Assembly: GCA_017640665.1 (NCBI GenBank)
Contig: JAEPQE010000001.1
Coordinates: 575,262-639,261 of the forward strand
Direction of reading: 5' to 3'
From: Balneolaceae bacterium
Lineage (GTDB): Bacteria > Bacteroidota > Rhodothermia > Balneolales > Balneolaceae
DNA: 64,000 bases
Numbering within the stretch: position 1 is the first letter of the stretch; each line of letters starts with the position of its first letter. The position numbers were made by a program, and so were the translations under genes. Of the stretch, positions 1 to 9,400 are shown piece by piece. The notes beneath the pieces were generated by a model. The model had not been told where the DNA came from. It saw only the letters and a program-made list of their open reading frames with translations, and did not search any database.

Positions 1-1
1 A

Positions 2-790
2 GCTGAAGAAAAAATAGCGGTAGCCTCTCTGATTGGTCCGGAAGAAACCTTTTTTGTAACACTTTCAAGAAGCTTCTCTGCTCTTTCAGCTGAGGATGTC
101 AACGATTTAACCAATGATGGGATTGATCGTCTTTTACTGAACCGTGCGCTCGTAATTTTAGAATATGAAGGTATCACCGACACGCTTGAAAATATCTTTG
201 ATGTAAACGGATTGTATGGGACACAACTTGAAGCCTTCAATGATTTCCAGTTCTTGACGCTTACTGTCTTTGATTCAACTACGAATAAATCTATTTCTGC
301 ACAAAGTATGCTACAGCCTCAAATTCAGGTAGATTCAATTACCGTAACCCGAGACTCTACCCGGTTTGAAGATGCAGCCGTACTTACCTACAATATTATC
401 GACCGACCGGAGGATAATTTCTTCGTCGTTCAGGCTTACCAGCTCACCGATCCCGATACCACCACAGCCGATTCATCAGAAAACGACATCTTTTTTAATA
501 ATGACACTTTTTTGATTTATGAAGAGCTACTTACCGACCGGGGTGTTAGTGATGATGGAATCATACGAAGGGAAGAGCTTATCAATTTTTCATCTGCTAC
601 CGATTCCGCATTGGTAGTGGTAACCAACATCAGTGAGGGATATTACCGCTTTTTGGAAGCCCGGCGACGTTCAGGAGGATTGATTTCTTCTCTGGCAAAC
701 GAGCCTGTGAATCATCCAACAAACGTGCAAAACGGTGTTGGGTATTTTTCAGCTCATCGACCAAAGGCTACTTTAGTTGTGGTTGAGTAA
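2..790 (+). CDS. DUF4249-like envelope protein, 3' part (truncated by window edge)
   Basis: The frame is open from the first complete codon, so the gene begins before the window; the TTG at 212 is internal. About 262 residues are visible. The segment starts with a beta-strand-rich stretch (AVASLIGPEETFFVTLSRSF) and ends with a conserved-looking NVQNGVGYFSAHRPKATLVV tail. Both resemble DUF4249, a family of surface lipoproteins usually encoded beside TonB-dependent receptors in Bacteroidota. The signal peptide and any receptor partner lie outside the window. Function of the family is not established; a role in outer-membrane uptake is inferred from the usual context only. Confidence 0.6.
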   Translation, partial: AEEKIAVASLIGPEETFFVTLSRSFSALSAEDVNDLTNDGIDRLLLNRALVILEYEGITDTLENIFDVNGLYGTQLEAFNDFQFLTLTVFDSTTNKSISAQSMLQPQIQVDSITVTRDSTRFEDAAVLTYNIIDRPEDNFFVVQAYQLTDPDTTTADSSENDIFFNNDTFLIYEELLTDRGVSDDGIIRREELINFSSATDSALVVVTNISEGYYRFLEARRRSGGLISSLANEPVNHPTNVQNGVGYFSAHRPKATLVVVE

Positions 791-1226
791 CCTAATTATG
801 ACTACCAACCAAAAAGTAGTTATGCAGAACCTGACTGTCGGCAGACAGGTTTACTTCAGCATGACAGAAAATATAACATGGTGCCTAGGTTTGAATAATT
901 TGGCTGTCACCCTGAGCGCATCTTTATTCTTTCTTAGTTTGCTTTAACTCGCGAAGGGTATCGAATCTTGAATTAATTGGGAGCTAGATTAAAAGTACAA
1001 GCGGACGCTTGCACCAGTTTAGAGCATCCTATTATTTTTAAAACTGGTTTCGTAGGTCTCCTGCGGAACCCCTGCGAAGGTTCCGCCTCTTTACCGTACC
1101 TGAGGCAGAGCCTCGGGCTAGCATTCCATAGCTGAGCTATGGAACGAGTGAAAAAGTGAGTAACCTAAATAGTACTAAGTTGCAAATAGTCGCTCCGACG
1201 CAGAGTGTCGGAGCTAGGGGGAAACA
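791..1226. repeat. Intergenic patch of clustered hairpin repeats
   Basis: No gene is seen in this gap. It holds at least five short inverted repeats: AACCTG/CAGGTT around 829-853, CAAGCG-GA-CGCTTG at 998-1011, GCGGAACC/GGTTCCGC at 1063-1086, GAGGC-AGA-GCCTC at 1102-1114, TTCCATAGC-TGA-GCTATGGAA at 1124-1144 and GCTCCGAC/GTCGGAGC at 1192-1214. A GTCACCCTGAGCG/CGAAGGG motif at 904-957 resembles dispersed repeats common in this phylum. Several of these hairpins recur in the same order at 62550-62751. Confidence 0.75.
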
Positions 1227-1823
1227 TTATTCTTTTTTCAGTTTTTTAGTTACAAATATTATGATTAGCAGACTTACAATTGAGCTAATAATCACATAAT
1301 CCCAATCTCTATTTTTTAATTTCCTTTCGAATGCTTTTAGGTTAATTATATATCTAATCATGGAATATTTTCCATAGGCTCTATTTGTTATGGTATCAAC
1401 TTTTAAGTAGTCTGTTCTGCAAACAGAGAAATCATATTCAGTGTTTGATGTACTATCAATAGGAATAGGAGCTGCTAAGTAATAACTACCTACTTTAAAT
1501 TCAGCCAAGTAAGGCCTACATAGAATACCAGTGTCACCCAAAACTTTAATTTTCTTTCTGCTTTCCCTTCCTTTATACTTTTTTATTATCTCGACGGTCA
1601 TTGAGTAGGGCATTTGTTCATCATAACCCAAAATATCATCTTCTAAATATTCGTCGAATGAGAGTACCTTGATTAGTGCTACAAGCTCAGACTTCTCAGC
1701 CGTCCGACTGAAAGAATCATTCCAAGCCCACCCACAGCTGCATGCTAACACTTCGAAAAAAGGACATATCAAAAATGAAATAAGAAGAAGTGTTTGTTTC
1801 AAATTTATTCTCACACTTTGCAA
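1227..1823 (-). CDS. Secreted CxC protein with C-terminal membrane anchor (hypothetical)
   Basis: 198 residues beginning at a TTG. The N-terminus is a hydrophobic signal (LLLISFLICPFFEVLA) followed at once by CSCGWAW, so the mature chain would begin with a Cys-x-Cys. This N-terminal CxC layout is seen in TIMP/netrin-fold-like secreted proteins of Bacteroidota, but the similarity is only suggestive. A second hydrophobic segment near residues 177-192 followed by KKLKKE would anchor the C-terminus in the membrane. It stands alone between the repeat patch and yajC and reads toward the patch. Function unknown. Confidence 0.6.
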   Translation of the reverse strand: MQSVRINLKQTLLLISFLICPFFEVLACSCGWAWNDSFSRTAEKSELVALIKVLSFDEYLEDDILGYDEQMPYSMTVEIIKKYKGRESRKKIKVLGDTGILCRPYLAEFKVGSYYLAAPIPIDSTSNTEYDFSVCRTDYLKVDTITNRAYGKYSMIRYIINLKAFERKLKNRDWDYVIISSIVSLLIIIFVTKKLKKE

Positions 1824-2047
1824 TAGGTTAAAACTTTCTTCTCAAAATTTGAGTATTGGATAAGCTGTATAACATATTATTGATGAACATCACATCATTA
1901 CTCAGAATATCCAATACTCCTTTCAAAATCTACTACTCAAACCATTCCATTCTTAATTGATCATTGAATCATTCTTAATTCCCCATCGGTCTTAAATTTC
2001 TCTTATCTTTCTGCGCTTAATTAAAATCGCAGATATTTAAATCAGTC

Positions 2048-2377
2048 ATGCACAATTTTAGCTATTTATTGATGGGTAGCCCAAGTGGCGACTCAAGTGG
2101 TGGAATCATCAACCTTATATTCCTGGGCGGGATTTTTCTTGTCTTTTATTTTTTCATTATTCGTCCGCAAAGTCAGCGACAGAAAGAAATTCAGCGCAAA
2201 GTTTCGGAAATGAAAAAGGGCGACAAAGTGGTTACTTCTTCGGGTATCATCGGAATTCTGAATGCCATCGAAGATGACTCTGTGTTGGTAGAAGTAGGAA
2301 GCAACGTAAAAATCCGTTTCCTTAAATCTGCTATCACCGATGTGAACCCAAACAAACCTGAAAAGAAAGACAAGTAA
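2048..2377 (+). CDS. yajC: Sec translocon accessory subunit YajC
   Basis: 109 residues with a single transmembrane helix (about 24-42, LIFLGGIFLVFYFFIIRPQ) followed by the family signature RPQSQRQKE and a basic/acidic cytoplasmic domain (KGDKVVTSSGIIGIL). Length and motif match YajC, the small partner of SecDF in protein export. The stop is one base before the TTG start of ribBA, so the two genes are cotranscribed. The first 12 residues before the helix are a little longer than usual. Confidence 0.93.
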   Translation: MHNFSYLLMGSPSGDSSGGIINLIFLGGIFLVFYFFIIRPQSQRQKEIQRKVSEMKKGDKVVTSSGIIGILNAIEDDSVLVEVGSNVKIRFLKSAITDVNPNKPEKKDK

Positions 2378-2378
2378 G

Positions 2379-3572
2379 TTGGAAAAGATTCGCTTCAATA
2401 CCATCCCCGAAGCCATCGAGGATATTAAACATGGCAAAATGATCATCGTGGTGGATGATGAAGACCGGGAAAACGAAGGTGACTTTTTAATGGCCGCCGA
2501 AATGGTTTCTACCGAAGCGATTAATTTCATGGTTACTCACGGGCGAGGGTTGGTTTGTGCTCCCGTCACTGTTGACGTAGCTAAAAAATTCCATCTTAAT
2601 AATATGGTGATGGAAGGTGCCGACCCCCACGAAGCCAACTTCACCATTTCTATTGATCATAAGCGCCAAACTACTACAGGCATTTCCGCCTCAGATCGTG
2701 CAAACACCATTCGTGAGCTTACCAATGAAGAATCTAAGCCCGGCGATTTTCGTCGCCCGGGACACGTTTTCCCACTTATTGGAGCAGAAGGCGGAGTTCT
2801 TCGGCGTGCCGGTCACACTGAAGCGGCTTTGGATTTAGCTCGCCTTGCAGGGCTCAAACCGGTGGGCATTATCTGTGAAATCATGCTCGAAAACGGCGAA
2901 ATGGCCCGCGTTCCTGATCTTGCCAAAATGGCGAAAGAATTTGATATGAAATTCATCACCATTAAAGATCTTATTGCCTATCGCAACGAAAATGAGAGCC
3001 TGGTTAACGAAGTGATGGATGTAAATATGCCAACGATGTATGGTGATTTTGATCTGCATGCGTTTGAAGAAACGTTGACTGGCGATATCCATCTTGCACT
3101 TACTAAAGGCAGCTGGACGAAAGACGAAGCGGTACTCACACGTGTTCACTCATCTGATTTGATCGGGGATATTTTCGGAGCCCGTAATGCGGATACCAGC
3201 GAACTCCTTCACCAAGCGATGCTGCAAGTAGAACGTGAAGGAAAAGGTGTTGTACTTTATATGAACCGGAATCAGCGTGGTTCTGTGTTGGTAAATCAGC
3301 TTCGAACGCTTAAGATGATGCAGGAAGGAAAAGGCCCTACCCCTGCTGAAGAAGAAATTGATAATAACCCAAAACGCAGCGATTCCAGAGATTATGGAGT
3401 TGGAGCTCAGATTTTACGCTCACTGGGAATCAGAAAACTAAAGCTGCTTACCAATAATCCGGTCAAAAGAATTGGAATCAAAAGCTTTGGTCTCGAAATC
3501 GTTGATCAGGTAACTTTTGAAGATGATCTGGATATTTTCTCCCCTAAGAAAAAGACTTCGCTGGAAGAATAA
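2379..3572 (+). CDS. ribBA: RibBA: 3,4-dihydroxy-2-butanone-4-phosphate synthase fused to a degenerate GTP cyclohydrolase II domain
   Basis: 397 residues, TTG start one base after yajC. Residues 1-205 are a complete DHBP synthase domain making the four-carbon riboflavin precursor from ribulose 5-phosphate: RENEGD at 30-35, THGRG at 53-57, RPGH at 126-129 and HTEA at 146-149 are intact. Residues 210-380 align to GTP cyclohydrolase II (TRVHS, RDYGVGAQILRSLG, LLTNNP), but the three zinc cysteines are replaced: the HSEC position reads HSSD (255-260) and the RCDCG position reads RNADTS (269-274). The EGRGIGL loop also reads NQRGSVL. The second domain is therefore probably catalytically dead, while the first should be active. 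No FMN-type leader was seen upstream. Confidence 0.9.
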   Translation: MEKIRFNTIPEAIEDIKHGKMIIVVDDEDRENEGDFLMAAEMVSTEAINFMVTHGRGLVCAPVTVDVAKKFHLNNMVMEGADPHEANFTISIDHKRQTTTGISASDRANTIRELTNEESKPGDFRRPGHVFPLIGAEGGVLRRAGHTEAALDLARLAGLKPVGIICEIMLENGEMARVPDLAKMAKEFDMKFITIKDLIAYRNENESLVNEVMDVNMPTMYGDFDLHAFEETLTGDIHLALTKGSWTKDEAVLTRVHSSDLIGDIFGARNADTSELLHQAMLQVEREGKGVVLYMNRNQRGSVLVNQLRTLKMMQEGKGPTPAEEEIDNNPKRSDSRDYGVGAQILRSLGIRKLKLLTNNPVKRIGIKSFGLEIVDQVTFEDDLDIFSPKKKTSLEE

Positions 3573-3575
3573 TGG

Positions 3576-4739
3576 TTATTCTGTACAATTAAATTGGGTC
3601 AAAACTTCAGACCAAGCCTTTTCAGGATCAAAATTTTCTACTAAGCCATTTCCTCCAGAATTTGTAAACGCCCCTAGACCATGTTGTATCATATAAACAG
3701 GGTGATATTCAGGAGGTCCAAGCTCAATAATTGCACTACAAAGATTGGTTATTTCTTCTGAGCTATCATTTTCATATGGAATAGAGGCTTCCTGTATTTT
3801 CTTAAACTGATCCTCAGATAAAGAATAAAATGTCTCTTCTTCCAGCATTAGGATTGCCTGATGTGCCGAACCATCACTTACTCTTTTCATATCAAAAAAA
3901 GCATAAACTCTTGCTAACAAAGAAAGTTGAAGAAGACGGTCATATTTTTCTTCATTAATACAATTTTTAGCAGAAGGGAGGATATCAGCCGGGGTATTTT
4001 TGTTTTGGATATCGGAAATTTTAGCACAGCCTTCGACGGGCTCATAAGACTCTAAATTTCCTTTAGCAGAATATGAAAGGACTGGAATATCATAGTCATT
4101 CCCTTCTAATTTTGATTCCGAGAAATTTATCCCTCCCCAATCATAGCTCTTCACAATACCCATTAGTTTGATTACCAAAAGCTCATTTATATCATTAATA
4201 CTTATAAAATGAGAGTCTTTAAAAGTTGACTTAACATTTGAAACCGTTGATTCATTATCTGTTGTATCTGTAAGAAAAGGGAAATTACCCTCCAAAACAG
4301 AAACCAAAACTTCACTTTTAGCCCCTGTTGTAATTCCATTTTTACTACTTTTGGTATCAGAAACTATGATATGATTATACTCTTGTATTTCTAAAGACTT
4401 TAATTGAATAGACAGAGTTGTAGTCGAATTCGTATCGATCCGAATAAACTGCTTATCCAGATAATCTCTGATCATCAAGTCCAGTGCCTTAGCATATTCT
4501 ATCTTATATCCTTTACTACCAGAAATAATCTCTGAATAGTTTTCTGAGTAGGGAGTTAGAGTATCACCAGCTACATCAGATAAAAACTCATAATTGATTG
4601 GTACTTGAATCTTATTAATTGGGACACCGAACTTATAAATGAAGTTGGAATTTGTTGTAAGATTTGAATTGACAGATGGTTTGGAACTAGAGCAGCCCAT
4701 AATTCCAAAGAAGATTATTACTATGATATAAGGTTTCAT
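3576..4739 (-). CDS. Lipoprotein of unknown function
   Basis: The ATG at 4739 is chosen over the open upstream extension because it places a clean lipoprotein signal at the N-terminus (KPYIIVIIFFGIMGC, lipid-modified Cys about residue 15). The mature 370-residue chain is serine/threonine-rich with no motif I recognise. Its stop lies three bases from that of ribBA, so the two genes converge. It is the last gene of a leftward run that starts at ileS, but a 60-base gap separates it from the membrane protein before it, so cotranscription is uncertain. Confidence 0.65.
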   Translation of the reverse strand: MKPYIIVIIFFGIMGCSSSKPSVNSNLTTNSNFIYKFGVPINKIQVPINYEFLSDVAGDTLTPYSENYSEIISGSKGYKIEYAKALDLMIRDYLDKQFIRIDTNSTTTLSIQLKSLEIQEYNHIIVSDTKSSKNGITTGAKSEVLVSVLEGNFPFLTDTTDNESTVSNVKSTFKDSHFISINDINELLVIKLMGIVKSYDWGGINFSESKLEGNDYDIPVLSYSAKGNLESYEPVEGCAKISDIQNKNTPADILPSAKNCINEEKYDRLLQLSLLARVYAFFDMKRVSDGSAHQAILMLEEETFYSLSEDQFKKIQEASIPYENDSSEEITNLCSAIIELGPPEYHPVYMIQHGLGAFTNSGGNGLVENFDPEKAWSEVLTQFNCTE

Positions 4740-4821
4740 CGAAATAAGTAACTTAGATTTTTGACCTTTAAAGGATGAGTGTAAAGAAATAAGTGATGAT
4801 GAGAAATATAAATCTGAAAAC

Positions 4822-5403
4822 TTACCATGAAAGTATATTGGTTTCAACCACCATACTTTGAAACCAACCTAACAAACCAATAAAGAAAATGATTGCTACT
4901 CCCCAATCAAATTTCGGGTTTTTCACTTTGAGCCCAATCATAAAAAAGACCAGCCATGTACCCAAAGTAGCAAACTGACCTATATCCCACGCTACTCCGG
5001 CATTATAGTGCTCCAAAACCCCATCGAATGCATCTATAAAAATAAAGAGTATCCCTAGAACATATAACCTGAATCGGTTTTCGTTAAAATGTTCTTTAAA
5101 ATCGGTTACTTCTTCTCCTCGTACCGGGTATAATAACCCACTCATCAAATACACGAGTGTTGCGTAAGCGAGTAGATTGAAGAAATGAATGGCACTCATC
5201 GTTTCGAGTGAAGAAAGTACGAAGCTACTAAGCCATACATTCACTGAGACAAAGAGCATACTTAGTGTCCAAAGCCCATGCAGTGCGTAGGTTTTAGTTT
5301 GCACCCGCTTATCAAGGATTAGAGAAACTCCGCTTAGTAAGTGTACAACTGCTAATCCCAGGATTATGGAAATAAATACTGAGATATGGGAAAAAATGGT
5401 CAC
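4822..5403 (-). CDS. Multi-pass membrane protein (hypothetical)
   Basis: About 193 residues from a GTG at 5403, which lies 10 bases after the lspA stop; a longer in-frame start at 5466 would overlap lspA by 53 bases and is less likely. Five to six hydrophobic helices are visible (for example ISVFISIILGLAVVHLLSGV, LYVLGILFIFIDAF, WGVAIIFFIGLLGWF). No catalytic motif was recognised. Tight linkage to lspA suggests cotranscription rather than a shared function. The start codon is uncertain. Confidence 0.6.
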   Translation of the reverse strand: MTIFSHISVFISIILGLAVVHLLSGVSLILDKRVQTKTYALHGLWTLSMLFVSVNVWLSSFVLSSLETMSAIHFFNLLAYATLVYLMSGLLYPVRGEEVTDFKEHFNENRFRLYVLGILFIFIDAFDGVLEHYNAGVAWDIGQFATLGTWLVFFMIGLKVKNPKFDWGVAIIFFIGLLGWFQSMVVETNILSW

Positions 5404-5413
5404 TAAAGCTGGC

Positions 5414-6022
5414 TTACTCTTTTTCAGAAGAGTTGTCTTCAGTGCTATCCCCAGACACAACAGCACTCTCCATTAAGGATGTTTCTTCTGTTTTCTCTTC
5501 TTCATTTACATCATGAGGTATTAGCTTTCTTTGAAAGATGAGCAAAGAGATTATTGAAACAGATATGGCTACGTCTGCCACATTAAATATATAAGGAAAA
5601 ACCGTTCGGTCGAAAAGTTCCAGATTAAAGAAGATAAAATCTACTACATGGCCATCAAGCAATCCTCCGTATCCCTCAATATATCCCATAATAAGTCGGT
5701 CGGTTATATTCCCAAGCGCTCCGCCTACAACCAATCCCATAAGAATAAGATATCCGATCGGAGCTTTATCAATGGTATACAGTAAATAAGCAAGAATTCC
5801 AATGGTGGCTATTATGGAGATTGCACTTATTACCGGCGTGGAAAAAATATCAATGCCCATAGCCATGCCGTCATTCTGAGTATAATAGAATGATAACCAA
5901 CCATCGATAATATCCATCCGGTGTAATTCAGGCGAAGTCCGAACGACATATTTCGTCCATTGATCGATGGCCACAACAATAGTGGCGGGCGTAAATAATG
6001 CCAGAAGTTTTTTTGATGTCAA
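5414..6022 (-). CDS. lspA: Lipoprotein signal peptidase (signal peptidase II)
   Basis: 202 residues, TTG start. LspA cleaves prolipoproteins before the lipidated cysteine in the inner membrane. Four hydrophobic helices are present together with family motifs: DQWTKYVV near the N-terminus, YTQNDGMAMG, the catalytic GNITDRL and the second aspartate in FNVADVAIS. The loop between the two catalytic segments is longer than in many homologues. The C-terminus carries about 35 extra hydrophilic, acidic residues rich in E, S and T. The gene follows the TraR/DksA gene by 12 bases in a leftward operon with ileS. Confidence 0.93.
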   Translation of the reverse strand: MTSKKLLALFTPATIVVAIDQWTKYVVRTSPELHRMDIIDGWLSFYYTQNDGMAMGIDIFSTPVISAISIIATIGILAYLLYTIDKAPIGYLILMGLVVGGALGNITDRLIMGYIEGYGGLLDGHVVDFIFFNLELFDRTVFPYIFNVADVAISVSIISLLIFQRKLIPHDVNEEEKTEETSLMESAVVSGDSTEDNSSEKE

Positions 6023-6034
6023 AAGCTGAGACTG

Positions 6035-6439
6035 TTAACGGCGTTTCAATTTTGCTTCAATACTTAGCTGAGTATGAGGAACCGCCTCCAGCCTTCCTTT
6101 GGAAATTTTCTTCCCGGTAACTTTACAGACTCCGTACGTTTTGTTGTCGATGCGCTTGATGGCATCATCCAGGTACTTCACAAATTTACGTGTTCTGTTA
6201 AACAGCATGTATGTTTTTTCCCTTTCCTGAGCATCGGTTCCTGCATCCGCCATGTGGAATGAATAAGCCGACTCATCGGAAGAGTTTTCCATGCTTTCAC
6301 GCAAGCTGCGTTGCAACGTATTGAGTTCTTCTTCGGCATCCTTTCTTTTCTTAAGGATGATTTCTCTAAAGTACTCCAGATCTTTATCGCTGTATGGGGA
6401 GACGCGTTCGCTGTCTTGTTGTTCCACTTTCTTAGCCAT
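6035..6439 (-). CDS. TraR/DksA family RNA polymerase-binding protein lacking most zinc cysteines
   Basis: 134 residues: a charged N-terminal coiled coil (about 20-70), a DSSDE-like acidic tip region, then YGVCKVTGKKISKGRLEAVP, the zinc-finger segment of the TraR/DksA family. Only the first cysteine of the usual four-cysteine finger remains; the C-terminal pair reads TQLSIEAK. Such proteins bind the RNA polymerase secondary channel. Cysteine-poor versions are common in Bacteroidota, so this need not mean loss of function. It lies between ileS and lspA, 12 bases from each, in one leftward unit. Confidence 0.88.
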   Translation of the reverse strand: MAKKVEQQDSERVSPYSDKDLEYFREIILKKRKDAEEELNTLQRSLRESMENSSDESAYSFHMADAGTDAQEREKTYMLFNRTRKFVKYLDDAIKRIDNKTYGVCKVTGKKISKGRLEAVPHTQLSIEAKLKRR

Positions 6440-6451
6440 GTTATTACTTCT

Positions 6452-9400
6452 TTAGGAATTAACCGTTCTTCTTATGGAAATGGTACACTTGCCGTCACCT
6501 ATTTCCCAAGTTTTTATAAAATCTGAAACTTCAAGTTCTTTCAACTGAAGTTCCTCAGCCAGTGTTTCTTTCTTGATGTAATCGCTCATCGACACTACTG
6601 CTTCACTCAAATCATCAGAAGCAACCACGCCCAGAACTACCCGGTCTGTGACTTCAAAATCTGCCTCTTTCCGCATGTTTTGTACACGATTCACAAATTC
6701 ACGCGCCAAACCTTCCTGAATCAATTCAGTACTCATTTCAGTATCTACTGCAACGCTTAATCCACGTTCAGTTTCTACCTGCCAGCCTTCCAGACCTGTG
6801 CGAATAATTTCAAGTCCTTCTTCATCCAGCCGGATATTTTCACCGTCTTCCAGCTCGATATCGATATAGCCTTGCTGCTCAAAATTAGTGATTTCATCGG
6901 TACTAAGCTGACCTACTTTTGAAGCAACTGCTTTCATTTTTGGACCCAACCGTTTACCCAATACGGGGTAATTTGGCTTTGCGCTTTTATGCACAATACC
7001 GGAATCGTCATCCACAAACTGGATATCTTTTACATTCACTTCTTCAAGGATAATATCTTTGATTGAAAGAATCGCCTGACGTTCCACTTCATCTTTAATC
7101 GGCAGGATAATTCTTGAAAGCGGCTGCCTAACATTGATATCAATTTGATTTCGGATACGAAGTACGATTGACGAAATCAATCGGGCCATATCCATTTTAT
7201 GCTCGAGGTTCTTGAAAATTGCTGTTTCTTCCACTGTAGGAAAGAATGATAAATGCACTGATTCTTCGTCCAGTTTAGAAACTTCGTTCAATCTTTGATA
7301 CAACCATTCACCCACAAATGGTGCAATTGGGCTAATCAACTGACTCATACTCTTGAGGCATTCGTAGAGTGTTTGATAAGCCGCAGTTTTATCCAGCGTA
7401 GTCCCGGATTTCCAAAAACGGCGTCGGTTCCTGCGAACGTACCAGTTGCTTAGCTCTTCCACAAAAGTTTCCATCTCTCGAGCAGCTTTGGTAGGCTCAT
7501 ACGCTTCGAAGTACTCTTCAACAAGCTTAATCGTGGTATTCAATCTCGAAATTATCCACTGGTCGATTTCAGGACGATCCGGAACCGGGATCTGATTCCC
7601 CGAATAGGTGAATCCATCAATATTGGCGTAAAGAGCAAAAAACGAATAGGTATTAATCAGCGTACCGAAAAACTTTCGCTGAACTTCTTCAAGTCCCTGA
7701 ATACTGAACTTTAAATTCTCCCAAGGAGCGGAATTGCTCATCATATACCAGCGAACTGAATCCGCACCGTATTTCTCAATTACTTCAAAAGGATCAACTG
7801 AATTCCCTTTCGACTTACTCATTTTCTCGCCTTTCTCATCGAGAACAAGTCCGTTTGAAACTACATTTTTGAATGCCACCTCATCAAACAACATGGTTCC
7901 CAATGCATGAAGCGTATAGAACCAACCTCGTGTCTGATCCACACCCTCTGCAATAAAATCAGCGGGGTAATTATAGCTGAATTCATGATCGTTATCATAA
8001 GGATAGTGCCATTGAGCGAAGGGCATAGAACCGGAATCAAACCAAACATCTAATAAATCCGGGATTCTGCGCATGGTTCCCCCATCAGGAGCTTCCCATG
8101 TAATTTCATCTATATACGGGCGATGTAAATCAATTTCTTCATCTTCAGGGATACCGGCTTTCTCGCGAAGCTCATTCATCCCGCTGATACATTCCACATA
8201 TTCGGGATCTTTATCACTTTGCCAAATCGGAATAGGAGTTCCCCAGTAGCGCTGGCGTGAAATAGCCCAATCAACATTATTTTCAAGCCAGGTGCCAAAA
8301 CGTCCGGAGCCCGTACTTTCGGGTTTCCAATTGATGGTTTTGTTCAAATCTACCATGCGTTTTTTCACATCAGTAGTTCGGATGAACCATGACTCCACCG
8401 GGTAACTCATCAAAGGTGTACCTTTTCGCCAGTCAAACGGATAATTGTGAACATAGGTCTCATGACGGAACATCAGGCCTTTTTCTTTAATGGCCCTGGC
8501 AATTTCTTTATCTGCCTCTTTAAACCACTGCCCCTCGAAATCAGGAACTTCTGACGTGAATCTACCTTCACGGTCAATCGGGTTAAACATTGGGATACCT
8601 GCTTTTTGGCAAGAATCGTAATCATCGGCACCATAAGCCGGGGCTGTATGCACAACTCCGGTTCCATCATCGGTGGTAACATATTCTGCTGGAATCACTT
8701 TCCATGCTGTAGACGGATCGTGTTCTTTTTGAGCGTAATCAAAAATCGGTTCATAGGATCTTCCAAGCAAACTAAAGCCGGTGTAGTCTTCAATATGGAT
8801 GAAATCTTCTCCAAAAACCCGCTCTTCACAGCCTTTGGCAATAATGTAGTTTTCGTTGTTATGACCCACCTTCACATAATCCAGGTTAGGGTTGATGGTG
8901 AGCGCCATATTAGAGATGGTTGTCCATGGGGTGGTTGTCCATGCAAGAAAAAAGGTGTTTTCTTCCCCTTTAACCGGGAATTTCACATAGATTGATGGAT
9001 CCTGAGTTTCTTTGTAACCAAGACTTACTTCATGGGAAGAAAGTACAGTACCACTACCCGGAGAATACCATTGAATTTTGTAGCCTTTGTACACCAACCC
9101 TTTCTCGAAAAGTCTGTGAAGTGCCCACCAAACTGATTCGATATATTCGTTTTTGAATGTGATGTATGGATTCTCCTGATCTACCCAGTATCCCATCCGG
9201 GAGGTTAAGTCGTCCCAAAGGTCTTTGTATTTAAGCACACTCTCGCGACACTTCGCATTGTATTCCGCTACTCCATATTCCTCTACCTGAGACCGGCCTT
9301 CTAAGCCAAGCTCTTTTTCTACTTCAATTTCTACGGGAAGTCCGTGTGTATCCCAGCCCGCTTTACGCTCTACCCGGAATCCTTTTAGCGTTTTATATCG

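Noticed and set aside
1669..1863. Open frame on the plus strand opposite the CxC protein
   Set aside because: It overlaps a better-supported minus-strand gene with a signal peptide; no start signal or similarity.
1824..2047. FMN or other riboswitch ahead of yajC-ribBA
   Set aside because: The spacer is AT-rich with no recognisable RFN-type conserved blocks or strong stem array.
2093..2530. Minus-strand frame across yajC and ribBA
   Set aside because: Shadow of two well-recognised genes.
8606..8995. 129-codon plus-strand frame within ileS
   Set aside because: It lies fully within a canonical synthetase gene; composition is that of an antisense frame.
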